42,708 bases of DNA from a virus: IMG/VR virus record IMGVR_UViG_3300033153_004651, positions 1 through 42,708 of that record. One strand, given 5' to 3'. Under the pieces are notes generated by a model, which saw only the letters and a program-made list of their open reading frames with translations, did not search any database and was not told the DNA's origin. A program made the translations under genes and the position numbers. Below, one piece after another: positions 32,110-40,207 of the stretch (position 1 is its first letter; each line of letters begins with the position of its first letter).

Positions 32110-32277
32110 ATGAAATATCTAACAGCAACACAATTAAAAAAATTATCAGCAAAAAATAAAATGGCAGACTTCGAAAGATATGGAAGGGGAAGATCGGAAC
32201 AGGCGATCATGGATTATCTGGAACGTCAGAAAAGAATAGCCCTTTATGATCTGCATGATTTTTTCGGGAAGTGGTGA
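32110..32277 (+). CDS. Small helical protein (55 residues)
   Basis: The protein is basic and helical (LTATQLKKLSAKNKMADFER, later AIMDYLERQKRIALYDLHDFF) with an ATG preceded by AGGTGAGA just after the membrane protein stop. It resembles small DNA-binding phage proteins in composition, but no known domain is seen. Confidence 0.6.
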   Translation: MKYLTATQLKKLSAKNKMADFERYGRGRSEQAIMDYLERQKRIALYDLHDFFGKW

Positions 32278-32279
32278 GA

Positions 32280-32543
32280 ATGAGAGAAGACGCGTTTAAT
32301 GAGATAATAAACAGTCTAGAAAATGAGTCTGAAAAATGGTGGACGGTGGAAGGGACTTGTTTTGTTATCGAACAATTTAGGAGAAAAGACGGATTGTCTA
32401 TTCGGTTAAGTGTGGGGTTGCTTGGGTACATGATATTAGATCCGGATGAATTAAGATTTACATTTATGCAGAAAATGGTATTGCATACAGCAATAAAAGA
32501 ATGTAAAGCTAATAAAATATTATTAATGGCGGTTAGTGAATGA
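32280..32543 (+). CDS. Hypothetical protein
   Basis: The 87-residue frame begins at ATG 32280 (alternatives: GTG at 32271 or 32274). It has WWTVEGTCFVIEQFRRKDGL and a helical end (FMQKMVLHTAIKECKANK), mixed alpha-beta and soluble. Its stop overlaps the next gene by four bases. Not recognised. Confidence 0.6.
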   Translation: MREDAFNEIINSLENESEKWWTVEGTCFVIEQFRRKDGLSIRLSVGLLGYMILDPDELRFTFMQKMVLHTAIKECKANKILLMAVSE

Positions 32544-32767
32544 CTATCGAAAAACTACTTGAAAAATTAAAAATAATAAATGACTTTACAGGGTGTGAAT
32601 TTTATGCTCATATAGGAGCTGATAATTTCTTGCTTGTAAGGTTTAATAAATACGGTCACGACGATAAAATAATGGACTTTGATAAATTAGATATGCTATT
32701 TATTGAGATTAACGGACTGACGGAGGCGGCGGAAAATAAAATTTATGATCTATGGTGGTTTGAATGA
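32540..32767 (+). CDS. Hypothetical acidic protein
   Basis: This 75-residue protein has a helix (TIEKLLEKLKIINDF) and beta parts (EFYAHIGADNFLLVRFNKYG), ending with KIYDLWWFE. It is coupled by ATGA overlap to the previous gene. Soluble, function unknown. Confidence 0.6.
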   Translation: MTIEKLLEKLKIINDFTGCEFYAHIGADNFLLVRFNKYGHDDKIMDFDKLDMLFIEINGLTEAAENKIYDLWWFE

Positions 32768-32780
32768 AAAAGGAGGCGTA

Positions 32781-32948
32781 ATGAATAATAAAAAAATACC
32801 GGTAGAACAGTGGTCAAGGACTGTGGGTTACTTTCGACCAGTTAGCCAATGGAATCTCGGAAAAAAAGCAGAATTCGAAGATCGCAAAATGTTTAAAGTT
32901 AAAAAAATAATTGAGAGGTTGCCAGATGTCCAGACTAAACCAGACTAA
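32781..32948 (+). CDS. Stand-alone NrdD-like glycyl-radical domain
   Basis: The 55-residue protein has VEQWSRTVGYFRPVSQWNLG and KKAEFEDRKMF, which reproduce the C-terminal tail of class III anaerobic ribonucleotide reductase (NrdD: SRVxGYxRPVxxWNxGKxxEFxxRxxY), where the Gly of the VGY motif carries the radical. There is no catalytic domain. A perfect AAAGGAGG site eight bases upstream proves the start and argues against an accidental fragment. By analogy with GrcA (YfiD), which replaces the damaged radical domain of pyruvate formate-lyase, it could restore host NrdD; that role is inference. Confidence 0.8.
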   Translation: MNNKKIPVEQWSRTVGYFRPVSQWNLGKKAEFEDRKMFKVKKIIERLPDVQTKPD

Positions 32949-33456
32949 AGCATATTGGAATCAATATTTTGACATCACAGATCTACCGGAAACGAGAAAA
33001 AACGAGAAATTCAGAACTTGTAATGTTTGCTGTGTTGCAATGATCACCGGTGGACATCCAGACGACGTCCTGGGATATATGCTTTTAAAATACGGTATAA
33101 ATAATAAATTTCAATGGGAAGAAAATCTCATTAAATATTTAAGAGAAAAAGGGTATAAGTGTAAAAAAGTCACTTTTTTAGCATGGCCTCGCGCTCGTAA
33201 AATATGGGATAGTGAATTAAAAAAGATGCGTGCTGAAATAGATAAGGGAAATATTATATTCTACCATAAAAAAGGGCATTATCAATTAATGATCGGTTAT
33301 GATAACGACGATATATTTATTTTTAACGATCCAGCTGGAGATAGAAACAAATCAAGAAAATTAAGGAAAAGACTATCGGGATATAATGTAAGATATTTTT
33401 ATAATAAAATAAAAGCTGAAAAAATATACGGTCGTTGCTGGTCGGTCGAAATATGA
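32926..33456 (+). CDS. C39-like cysteine peptidase, probable endolysin
   Basis: The 176-residue protein (ATG at 32926) has TCNVCCVAMITGG (Cys at the position of the catalytic Cys in CxxxxxAM), HYQLMIGYDNDD (catalytic His) and FIFNDPAGD (Asp), the order and spacing of C39-type papain-like peptidases. A holin-like membrane protein overlaps its stop by four bases, so I read it as a lysin cutting peptidoglycan peptides. A role in cleaving leader peptides or host proteins is the alternative. No signal peptide is visible, as expected of a holin-released lysin. Confidence 0.7.
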   Translation: MSRLNQTKAYWNQYFDITDLPETRKNEKFRTCNVCCVAMITGGHPDDVLGYMLLKYGINNKFQWEENLIKYLREKGYKCKKVTFLAWPRARKIWDSELKKMRAEIDKGNIIFYHKKGHYQLMIGYDNDDIFIFNDPAGDRNKSRKLRKRLSGYNVRYFYNKIKAEKIYGRCWSVEI

Positions 33457-33665
33457 AAAATAAAATACTCAGAAACATATCATCCCGCGCATTTATCCCT
33501 TTAGTAATTGCGACACTTGCTTTTTTTATAACTGACAAGTTCCCCGCGTGGGCCTTAATATCTGTATTCAGCTTGTACTGTGGATATAACCTGGGAGGTA
33601 AATATATTGAATTTAAACGATCACCCTCACGAACCGGAGAAAATGACGATCCCGAAAAACTGTAG
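33453..33665 (+). CDS. Holin-like small membrane protein
   Basis: This 70-residue protein (ATG 33453 overlapping the peptidase stop, ATGA) has two short hydrophobic segments (FIPLVIATLAFFITDKF, then WALISVFSLYCGYNLGG) separated by a turn, and a charged tail (SPSRTGENDDPEKL). Two-span proteins of about 70 residues next to a lysin are typical class II holins. Not recognised at family level, so the role is inferred from position and topology. Confidence 0.65.
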   Translation: MKNKILRNISSRAFIPLVIATLAFFITDKFPAWALISVFSLYCGYNLGGKYIEFKRSPSRTGENDDPEKL

Positions 33666-33789
33666 AAATTGCCATCACCTGGAAAAGCGCGAAACATTTG
33701 GTATGGAGATCGGAGTCTGTGGACTTGATAATAATTATTGCATTGCCGGGAAAATCTGCTGGCTGGACTTGGAATTATGTCCTGGGTAA
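33607..33789 (+). CDS. Cys-rich small protein
   Basis: The 60-residue product begins at TTG 33607 with GGGAGG eight bases upstream; a GTG at 33580 and an ATG at 33643 are alternatives. It carries CRNCHHLEK, GVCGLDNNYC and ICWLDLELC, six Cys with a His pair, as in small zinc-knuckle proteins of phages. It overlaps the holin-like gene. Function unknown. Confidence 0.6.
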   Translation: MNLNDHPHEPEKMTIPKNCRNCHHLEKRETFGMEIGVCGLDNNYCIAGKICWLDLELCPG

Positions 33790-33902
33790 AAAAAATAATT
33801 AAATATATAATATCAATTTTTAAATACGATCCCGATAAAGAAATAAAAGAAAATAGATATAATCAGGTATTAGATCGTTATGGAAATAATAGAAAAAATT
33901 AA
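33777..33902 (+). CDS. Micro-protein (41 residues) with basic amphipathic helix
   Basis: The frame starts with SWVKKIIKYIISIFKYDPDK, an amphipathic, strongly basic helix that could sit in or on a membrane, then a polar tail. It overlaps the preceding stop by 13 bases and the next gene by 23. No good ribosome site is visible. Candidate gene only. Confidence 0.4.
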   Translation: MSWVKKIIKYIISIFKYDPDKEIKENRYNQVLDRYGNNRKN

Positions 33903-34041
33903 TCTTGTAAAAGATATGGTTGCAATAGAAGTTGACCTCACCGAAACAGATAAGAAAATATATTTTATATTTTTAGATCTGCTCAAGGAAATGCAAAAAG
34001 ATACTATTTGCCCTTATTGTCAGAGAGTTATAAAAAACTAA
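33880..34041 (+). CDS. Small helical protein with CPYC tail
   Basis: The 53-residue protein is helical (EIIEKINLVKDMVAIEVDL and YFIFLDLLKEMQKD) and ends CPYCQRVIKN. The ending is nearly the same as that of the unrelated micro-protein at 40958 (CPYCKKVIKG), so a shared C-terminal knuckle is probable. It lies directly before the primase-helicase. Confidence 0.55.
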   Translation: MEIIEKINLVKDMVAIEVDLTETDKKIYFIFLDLLKEMQKDTICPYCQRVIKN

Positions 34042-34057
34042 ATATATAACTAAACAC

Positions 34058-36682
34058 ATGAAAAACGACATATTCAAACAGGCCAGAGATTGCATTAATC
34101 CCGGACTCATAGAAAAACTGTTTTCGAGTCCGGGCGCTAAATGGATCAAAGACGAATTTCAAACGCTGCATCCTGGCAGGGCTGATAATAATATCGGGTC
34201 TTTTCATATTAAGGAATCTGGTCAATGGTACGATCACGCGATAAAGCAGGGCGGCGATCTCATTGACCTTTTATGTCAGCGTGACAATATAGATAAGCTT
34301 GACGCTGCGAAATATATAATAAGTCAATCAGGGGGGATCGTGCCGGATAAAAAACAGAGAAAGGAAAAGAAGAAACACGATCCGGTTTTACCAGTTCCGG
34401 AAGGAGCATTAAAGAAATTAAATGAGATGCTTTCTTCTGAATGGTACATTAAAAATATCGGTGCAGTTTCCGGGGGTTGGGAATATCGAGACGCAGCCGG
34501 AAAATTATTATTTGTAGTTGCCAGGCATGAGGGAAAGAAAAAGAAAATAAGGCCATATTATTACAGCGTTCGTAATCGTTGGGAGTCTGGAAATCCTATA
34601 TCTGAGAATATTCCATTATACGGGCTTTCCCGTCTGTCAGATTTACCGGTTTTAATAGTAGAAGGTGAGAAATGCGCTGACATCAACGTACAGGGCTTTT
34701 CTGTCCTTTCATGGTGCGGTGGAACCTCCCAGGTAAATAAAACTGACTGGGGCCCTTTAGAAGGCCGGAAAATCACTATCTGGCCAGACAACGACGATCC
34801 GGGCTTTAAAGCAGCCTTGCAAATAAAAAAGATACTTCCTGAATCTCGAATACTATCAATAGAAGATAAGCCGAATAAATGGGATATTGCAGACGCTGTA
34901 AAAGATGGGATCGACTGCGTAAAATTTATACAGGAGTGTAAGGATTATGAAAAAAACATTAATGTATCGCTTAATCAGGGTCAAGCAGGAGCTTTGCCTT
35001 ATGATGATAGCATATCACAAAATGAAATTGAAGCGATGGGAGCAGGGGGCGGAAAAATGCCTTTCCGCTTTATGGGCTTCGACGACGGAAATCATTACTT
35101 CCTACCCCAGGGATCCCGGACAATTAAAAGAATCGGACTCGGAGCCTTCGGAAAAGGGAAATTATTAGAAATTGCGGAGCTCGGTTTCTGGATCGGAGCA
35201 TTTCCCAGGCGTGGACTTGGATTCGATTTCGACGGCGCGGTTGACTGGATCATAAGAAGTTCCGAGGGCGTCGGTTTCTTTCGGCCTGACAGTGTCCGGG
35301 GTACCGGCGTCTGGATGGATGATAAAAAAATAATAATAAATAACGGAGACTATATTATAAATGGTACTGGAAAACCAGTCAAGGATATAGCAAGCAAATT
35401 TTTCTATGTCAGATCAGATCGCAAGATGGGAAAATTCGACGGCGTTGTCGCAACGGATGATCAGGGGAAATCCTTGATAAATCTTTTTATGTCTCAGGGA
35501 TTCGAGACGAAAACAGAAAGCTGGATTGCCTGTGGGTGGTCATTAATCGCCCCTTTTGCCGGGATCCTCAATTGGCGGCCTCATGTCTGGATTACCGGAC
35601 CAACTCAATGCGGGAAATCGTTTCTGCTCCGTGAATTGATACACCCTATTTGCGGACCAATAGCAGAGATCGGAACTGGCAAGACCAGCGCCCCGGGTGT
35701 TTATAGAAGTCTGAAGAGTTCCGCTGCCCCTGTAATTCTTGACGAGATGGAACCGGGTAAAAATAAAGAAAGCCGTCTCAGGATAGAAGAAAAACTGGAA
35801 ATCGCAAGAAATGCCAGCTCCGATTTTTCAGCGAATATGTCACTTGCAAATAAATCCGGAGGCGTGGACAGGTTTTGCATCCGTTCGCCGTTTTGCTTTT
35901 CGTCTGTTATTCCATATTTTACAAATGAAGCAATTGAGAACAGAATTTTAATTTGCAGATTAAAGAGCTTTTCAAAAATAAAAAACAAGCGCAAGAATAC
36001 AAATGAGATATTAAAAACCGGACTGCTTGCGGATCCCGGAATATTCAGACGCCGGATTTATAATAACCTCGGTCTGATAATGAAAAATACAGAAGTGATT
36101 AAAAAGATAATTGAAGCTGAAACGCAGGACAATAGAAAAGCCGATAACATGGGAGCAATTTTCGCAAGTCTATTTATGATAGTAGACTGTAAAGAAGTAC
36201 AGGAAGCAGATATAAAAGAAACAGTAATAGAATTATTAAATAATTATGAATCTGAGGTTTTTGAGTCTGACGAGGATAAGCTTATCAGGCATATTTTCGA
36301 TCATCAGATCCGTTTGATGTCCGGCGAGTTTATGAGTATTGCGGAAATGATCCTGGAGGCAAAAGACGACTATGCATCCGAAGAGCATAAAAATATATTG
36401 CTTCGTCATGGTATGAAGATATATAAATTAGCGTCAGATGATAAAAGATATTTAGCAATTGCAAAACATCACCAGTCAATAAATAATATTTTAGACAATA
36501 CCCAGTACAGAGATCGATATATTGATATCCTCCGGAGGCATCCGGCCAGCATTGGAAAAATGCCGAGTATCAGGTTCGCCGGTCAGACGAAGGGCGCAAT
36601 CCTGCTGGAATGGGATCTGATAGAAAATATTTATTTCAGCGAACAGGTTGAGGATGATCAGACTATGGAGATTCCTTTTTGA
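34058..36682 (+). CDS. Toprim primase-helicase (D5-like)
   Basis: The 874-residue protein starts with a CHC2-like substrate region lacking a clear zinc motif (PGRADNNIGSFHIKESGQWYD), then a Toprim domain with VEGEKC (201-206) and WPDNDDPG (242-249), then a superfamily 3-like ATPase with Walker A GPTQCGKS (514-521), Walker B VILDEMEP (559-566) and a downstream Asn/Arg-rich region (NEAIENRILIC). It would prime and unwind phage DNA. Largest gene of the window and the core of replication. Its stop overlaps the next start (TGATG). Confidence 0.85.
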   Translation: MKNDIFKQARDCINPGLIEKLFSSPGAKWIKDEFQTLHPGRADNNIGSFHIKESGQWYDHAIKQGGDLIDLLCQRDNIDKLDAAKYIISQSGGIVPDKKQRKEKKKHDPVLPVPEGALKKLNEMLSSEWYIKNIGAVSGGWEYRDAAGKLLFVVARHEGKKKKIRPYYYSVRNRWESGNPISENIPLYGLSRLSDLPVLIVEGEKCADINVQGFSVLSWCGGTSQVNKTDWGPLEGRKITIWPDNDDPGFKAALQIKKILPESRILSIEDKPNKWDIADAVKDGIDCVKFIQECKDYEKNINVSLNQGQAGALPYDDSISQNEIEAMGAGGGKMPFRFMGFDDGNHYFLPQGSRTIKRIGLGAFGKGKLLEIAELGFWIGAFPRRGLGFDFDGAVDWIIRSSEGVGFFRPDSVRGTGVWMDDKKIIINNGDYIINGTGKPVKDIASKFFYVRSDRKMGKFDGVVATDDQGKSLINLFMSQGFETKTESWIACGWSLIAPFAGILNWRPHVWITGPTQCGKSFLLRELIHPICGPIAEIGTGKTSAPGVYRSLKSSAAPVILDEMEPGKNKESRLRIEEKLEIARNASSDFSANMSLANKSGGVDRFCIRSPFCFSSVIPYFTNEAIENRILICRLKSFSKIKNKRKNTNEILKTGLLADPGIFRRRIYNNLGLIMKNTEVIKKIIEAETQDNRKADNMGAIFASLFMIVDCKEVQEADIKETVIELLNNYESEVFESDEDKLIRHIFDHQIRLMSGEFMSIAEMILEAKDDYASEEHKNILLRHGMKIYKLASDDKRYLAIAKHHQSINNILDNTQYRDRYIDILRRHPASIGKMPSIRFAGQTKGAILLEWDLIENIYFSEQVEDDQTMEIPF

Positions 36683-37365
36683 TGGAGAGTAGGTTTTTAA
36701 ACATCGACTGCATGGAATACATGAAAGACGTCCCGGACAATTATTTTGAATTGGCAATAGTTGATCCTCCTTATGGGATAGGATTTGACAGAGAAAATTT
36801 ATCGATGAGCTGTGGAATGCGAAAAGATGGGAGCAAAAGGAAATATAATGATTGGTCCAATCCAGTGCAAAAGGGATATAAAGATAAATCATGGGACGAA
36901 GCTCCAAGTGATGACTATTTTGATGAATTATTTAGAATAAGCAAAAACCAGATTATATGGGGCGGAAATTATTTTAATTTGCCAATAACAGGTGGATGGA
37001 TTATATGGGATAAGAAAGTTAAAATGCCATCTTTGTCAAAGGGGGAAATGGCGTGGACAAAAATAATAAATCATCTTGAAATATTTACTTGTTTGTGGGC
37101 TGGATATAGAAAAGATACAAACAGCGATATTTACGAGAAGCGTATTCATCCGACACAAAAACCCGTTAAATTGTATCAATGGCTACTACAAAACTATGCT
37201 AAACCAAACGACAAAATATTTGACAGTCATGTTGGATCGGGAAGCAGTTTAATTGCCTGTATCGAAGAGGGCTTTAATTATATCGGCTGCGAACTTGACA
37301 AAGATTATTACAAAGACGCAAATAACAGAATAGAAGTTCATAAAAGTCAATTGAAACTTTTTTAA
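36682..37365 (+). CDS. DNA N6-adenine/N4-cytosine methyltransferase
   Basis: The 227-residue protein has motif IV DPPYGIG (about 30-36) and at the C-terminal end HPTQKPVKLYQWLL, motif X, then motif I written as DSHVGSGSSLIAC, and IGCELDKDYY. Order IV first, then X and I, places it in the beta class of DNA methyltransferases. DSHVGSGS in place of DPFxGSGT is a variant seen in phages. No restriction partner is near, so anti-restriction modification or regulation is the likely purpose. Starts at ATG 36682, overlapping the primase stop. Confidence 0.88.
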   Translation: MESRFLNIDCMEYMKDVPDNYFELAIVDPPYGIGFDRENLSMSCGMRKDGSKRKYNDWSNPVQKGYKDKSWDEAPSDDYFDELFRISKNQIIWGGNYFNLPITGGWIIWDKKVKMPSLSKGEMAWTKIINHLEIFTCLWAGYRKDTNSDIYEKRIHPTQKPVKLYQWLLQNYAKPNDKIFDSHVGSGSSLIACIEEGFNYIGCELDKDYYKDANNRIEVHKSQLKLF

Positions 37366-37384
37366 TAAAAACCCAATAAAATAC

Positions 37385-37413
37385 TTGACATTTATTAAAA
37401 TAATTTATATATT
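37385..37413 (+). promoter_or_regulatory. Sigma70-like promoter for downstream small genes
   Basis: TTGACA (37385-37390), 17 bases, TATATT (37408-37413), preceded by the shared AAAATACTTGAC element and followed by GTAAAT. It has the same composition as the promoter at 40208. It starts the transcript of the small genes at 37435 onward. Confidence 0.75.
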
Positions 37414-37434
37414 GTAAATAGAGGAAATTATTAA

Positions 37435-37611
37435 ATGAAAAGATTATGCCCGTTAACATTCAGCAAGCCAAGAGGAGAAAGCAATTATTGTGAAGAAAAT
37501 TCCACCTGTGCATGGTGGGTAAAAGGTTATACCACCGAAAAACTACCGATAGAATGCTGTGCGATGGAATTTATTGCCCTTAAAGGTGATGACGGATTAT
37601 ACAGAGTATAA
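37435..37611 (+). CDS. Cys-rich phage micro-protein
   Basis: The 58-residue protein has CPLTFSKPRGES, YCEENSTCAWWVKGYT and IECCAM. The pattern CPL...C..xxCAWW...C.A is widespread in small phage proteins and could bind zinc. Preceded by GAGG at a suitable distance and by the promoter at 37385. Function unknown. Confidence 0.7.
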   Translation: MKRLCPLTFSKPRGESNYCEENSTCAWWVKGYTTEKLPIECCAMEFIALKGDDGLYRV

Positions 37612-37781
37612 TGAAATTCTCCTACTCCGAAATGCAAAAACGTCATTACAAAAAATCAGATTGTTTTAACTGTGAAAATTATGTCTGTATCAGTAAAACA
37701 TTTTTCTGCATGTTCGGGCATGATGAAACTTGCAATCTTGATTTTCTTTATGATCCTATTTATAAGGGGGTTCTATTATGA
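37611..37781 (+). CDS. Cys-rich small protein
   Basis: The 56-residue product has CFNCENYVC near 18-26, FFC and TC further on, five or six Cys in a ribbon-like layout (KSDCFNCENYVCISKTFFC). The ATG is joined to the previous stop (TAATG). Zinc binding is likely; role unknown. Confidence 0.65.
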   Translation: MKFSYSEMQKRHYKKSDCFNCENYVCISKTFFCMFGHDETCNLDFLYDPIYKGVLL

Positions 37782-37912
37782 AAGATCCAAACACGGTAAA
37801 ACGACTAATTGAGGCAGGGCAAAGAGCAAAGAAAAAAGGCATGCCAGAGGATGACTGGCACTCGTTAACAGAAGAGGAAAAACTTTATGATGAGGATCCC
37901 GGGAAATATTAA
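37778..37912 (+). CDS. Small charged protein
   Basis: A 44-residue protein of charged helix (KDPNTVKRLIEAGQRAKKKG) with an acidic tail, coupled to the previous gene by ATGA. No ribosome site other than GGGGG in the preceding gene. Function unknown. Confidence 0.5.
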   Translation: MKDPNTVKRLIEAGQRAKKKGMPEDDWHSLTEEEKLYDEDPGKY

Positions 37913-37923
37913 GGAGGCTGCAG

Positions 37924-38130
37924 ATGCAGTATAGTAAGGCAATTTTAGAAAAATTTAACGGTAAAACCAAGATTATAAAATGGGACGGTCAAGGAAATTC
38001 TATAAATGTACGTAAGGAAATTAGATATATTTCACCGGATAAAAGCATATTGGAAAACACGCTTCAAAACGAAATTTATAAACTATACAAAGTTTTTGGC
38101 GACATTGGAGTTTTTAAACAAATAAAATGA
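37924..38130 (+). CDS. Hypothetical protein
   Basis: The 68-residue protein is basic with strand-like parts (KTKIIKWDGQGNSINV) and a helical end (LQNEIYKLYKVFGD). The ATG follows a strong AAGGAGG. Overlaps the next gene by 4 bases. Not recognised. Confidence 0.65.
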   Translation: MQYSKAILEKFNGKTKIIKWDGQGNSINVRKEIRYISPDKSILENTLQNEIYKLYKVFGDIGVFKQIK

Positions 38131-38324
38131 AATCACAATACAGCAAAATCCTAAAACAGAATATAACGGTCAACGACAATTCCGTCACTTGCGAAGATGG
38201 AACTATTTACAGCAGAGCCGAAATGCAATTGATAAAAGATTTAACAGATGAAGAAAAATTTAAACTGCATAAAGTCAAGAAAATATTCCGGGGGGAGATA
38301 TGTCCACCGCTCACGAAAAAATAG
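38127..38324 (+). CDS. Hypothetical protein
   Basis: This 65-residue basic protein has a strand segment (ITVNDNSVTCEDGTIYS) that looks like a small beta-hairpin followed by a helix (RAEMQLIKDLTDEEKFKL). It overlaps both neighbours, and its 3' end runs 25 bases into the nuclease gene. Function unknown. Confidence 0.6.
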   Translation: MKSQYSKILKQNITVNDNSVTCEDGTIYSRAEMQLIKDLTDEEKFKLHKVKKIFRGEICPPLTKK

Positions 38325-38698
38325 TCAGTCAAATAATCCTTGACTGGTCAAAAGATAATCGAGGTCGGTTATTTAAAAATCATCAGGGTCAGGCGTGGAC
38401 TGGAAAAACTCATTCTGTTATCGGTGATTCTTTTGCCTTGATGCTTGAATACCCTAAAAAAATTACTTTCGGATTACAGGTGGGATCCTCTGATTTAATT
38501 GGATGGGAAATGGAATATAAATTTCACAGACAAATACCTTATTTCTGTTCAATAGAAGTAAAAACAAAAGCAAGTCCGAAATTAACGACGGAACAGATCG
38601 ACTGGTTAAATAATATTGTCAGGATCGGGGGGCGTGCATATATCGCAAGGGAAAGCGACGACGGATATGAATTAAAGGAATGGGAGGTTGAAAAATGA
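38300..38698 (+). CDS. VRR-NUC-type nuclease
   Basis: The 132-residue protein has SSDLIGWEMEYKF, SIEVKTKASPKLTTEQIDWL and GGRAYIARESDDG. The Asp of SSD, the Glu-x-Lys of EVKT and the Gln of TTEQ are the catalytic set of PD-(D/E)xK VRR-NUC enzymes. Stand-alone VRR-NUC genes beside SF2 helicases are common in phages and may resolve branched DNA. The helicase begins in its stop codon (four-base overlap), so they likely act together. Confidence 0.85.
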   Translation: MSTAHEKIVSQIILDWSKDNRGRLFKNHQGQAWTGKTHSVIGDSFALMLEYPKKITFGLQVGSSDLIGWEMEYKFHRQIPYFCSIEVKTKASPKLTTEQIDWLNNIVRIGGRAYIARESDDGYELKEWEVEK

Positions 38699-40143
38699 TC
38701 ACCCCCTACCCATTCCAGGAGAAAATATTAAATCTCACCCGTCAGGCATTGCGGGAAAAATACCTGGCGCCGCTGGTAGTGTCTCCTACCGGATCAGGCA
38801 AGACGATCATGTTTGCTATTATAGCACTCGGAGCAAAGCAAAAAGGAAATCGGGTTTTAATACTTGTACATAGACAGGAAATCCTTGAACAGACATTAGA
38901 AAAGTTATTTATGCTCGGAGTACAGGCCGGTCAGGTTGCATCCGGAAAACCTCTCACGCGTGGCGCCGTCCAGGTTGCGATGGTCGGAACCCTGGTTCGA
39001 CGCCTGAATAAAATACAGAAGCCGGATATAATAATTATAGATGAATGTCATCACAGCGTCGCCGGTCAATGGCAGAAGATTTTAAACTATTTTCCGGACA
39101 TTCCAAAGCTCGGATATACTGCAACGCCTGAGAGAATGGACGGGGTCGGACTTGGAGACATTTACGATTGCATGGTTAAAGGCCCGTCAATAAACAATCT
39201 TGTAAAATCTGGATATCTCAGCTATCCGGTAATGTATCGACCTCCCGAAGAGATTACAAAAAAATATCATATCAAGCGCGGCGATTTCGATAAAGACGAA
39301 CAGGTCGAGACAATGACAAAAAGGCAGATCGTCGGCGACGTGATAGAACATTATAGAAAATATCTTGACCGCCTCCCGGTCGTCTGTTTTTGCGTATCTC
39401 TTTTGCATTGTGAAATAATGACAAAAGAATTTAAAGCCGCCGGATATACAGCCGTGATGGTTTATGGCAATATGCCACGCAAAGAACGGGAGGCAGCCAT
39501 AAAAGGACTTGCCGACGGGTCAATAAATATTGTCACATCTTGCGACGTGATAAGCGAGGGCGTCGACGTTCCGGTAATGGCTGGATGCATACTACTGCGC
39601 AAAACGCTTTCCCTCGGATTGTATTTGCAACAGGTCGGACGGGCGTTGCGTAAATTCCCAGGAAAGGAAAACGCTATTATATTGGATCATGCGGGTAATT
39701 ATTATTTGCATGGTCACGTACTGGCCGATCGGGAATGGAGCCTGACTGCTAAAAAGCGGAACCGGAAAAAAGATAAACCGCCAACGACCAGGGATTGTCC
39801 AAAATGCTTTGCTGTCTGGCCTGGCGAGCCTCGGAAATGTCCGTCCTGTGGTTTTGTGTTTGCGGATATCGATAATAAAACAGGCATGGTCAGAAAAACT
39901 CCGGAGGTGATCGCGGGGGATCTGATCTCTGCACTTCCGGGAGCTGACCAGAAAACGATAAGAGAGCTGACCGATAATATAGAATTGATCCAGAAAATGG
40001 ATCCCGCGACACGTCAGAAATATATATTGAAGCTGGCATTTGAATTGCAAGATCGGAATCAGATAAAAGCGCTGGCAGATGCGATCGGATATAAGCCAGG
40101 GTGTACGAAAAAAAAAAAAAAAAAAGTATTGGGGAATAGGTGA
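38695..40143 (+). CDS. SF2 DEAH-type DNA helicase
   Basis: The 482-residue protein has Walker A SPTGSGKT (30-37), II DECH (116-119), III TATPERMDG (142-150), VI QQVGRALR (about 329-336) and a C-terminal zinc finger CPKCFAVWPGEPRKCPSCGF. This is the COG1061/RadD-like group that unwinds or remodels DNA. Beside the VRR nuclease it forms a helicase-nuclease pair. The coding sequence ends with an 18-A run (40108-40125), coding for a lysine run just before VLGNR. Confidence 0.92.
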   Translation: MITPYPFQEKILNLTRQALREKYLAPLVVSPTGSGKTIMFAIIALGAKQKGNRVLILVHRQEILEQTLEKLFMLGVQAGQVASGKPLTRGAVQVAMVGTLVRRLNKIQKPDIIIIDECHHSVAGQWQKILNYFPDIPKLGYTATPERMDGVGLGDIYDCMVKGPSINNLVKSGYLSYPVMYRPPEEITKKYHIKRGDFDKDEQVETMTKRQIVGDVIEHYRKYLDRLPVVCFCVSLLHCEIMTKEFKAAGYTAVMVYGNMPRKEREAAIKGLADGSINIVTSCDVISEGVDVPVMAGCILLRKTLSLGLYLQQVGRALRKFPGKENAIILDHAGNYYLHGHVLADREWSLTAKKRNRKKDKPPTTRDCPKCFAVWPGEPRKCPSCGFVFADIDNKTGMVRKTPEVIAGDLISALPGADQKTIRELTDNIELIQKMDPATRQKYILKLAFELQDRNQIKALADAIGYKPGCTKKKKKKVLGNR

Positions 40144-40151
40144 TCTGTAAC

Positions 40152-40168
40152 CCCTGAACCATTCAGGG
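40152..40168 (+). terminator. Weak terminator-like hairpin after helicase gene
   Basis: CCCTGAA and TTCAGGG pair over a three-base loop CCA. There is only an A-rich tract behind it and the T run starts 11 bases later, so termination would be weak on the plus strand. Confidence 0.3.
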
Positions 40169-40207
40169 ATAAAAACTCGTTTTTTCTCTATGCAGTAAAT
40201 AAAATAC

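Noticed and set aside
37274-37459. Minus-strand frame opposite the end of the DNA methyltransferase
   Set aside because: It spans the promoter at 37385 and mirrors the methyltransferase codons; no ribosome site.
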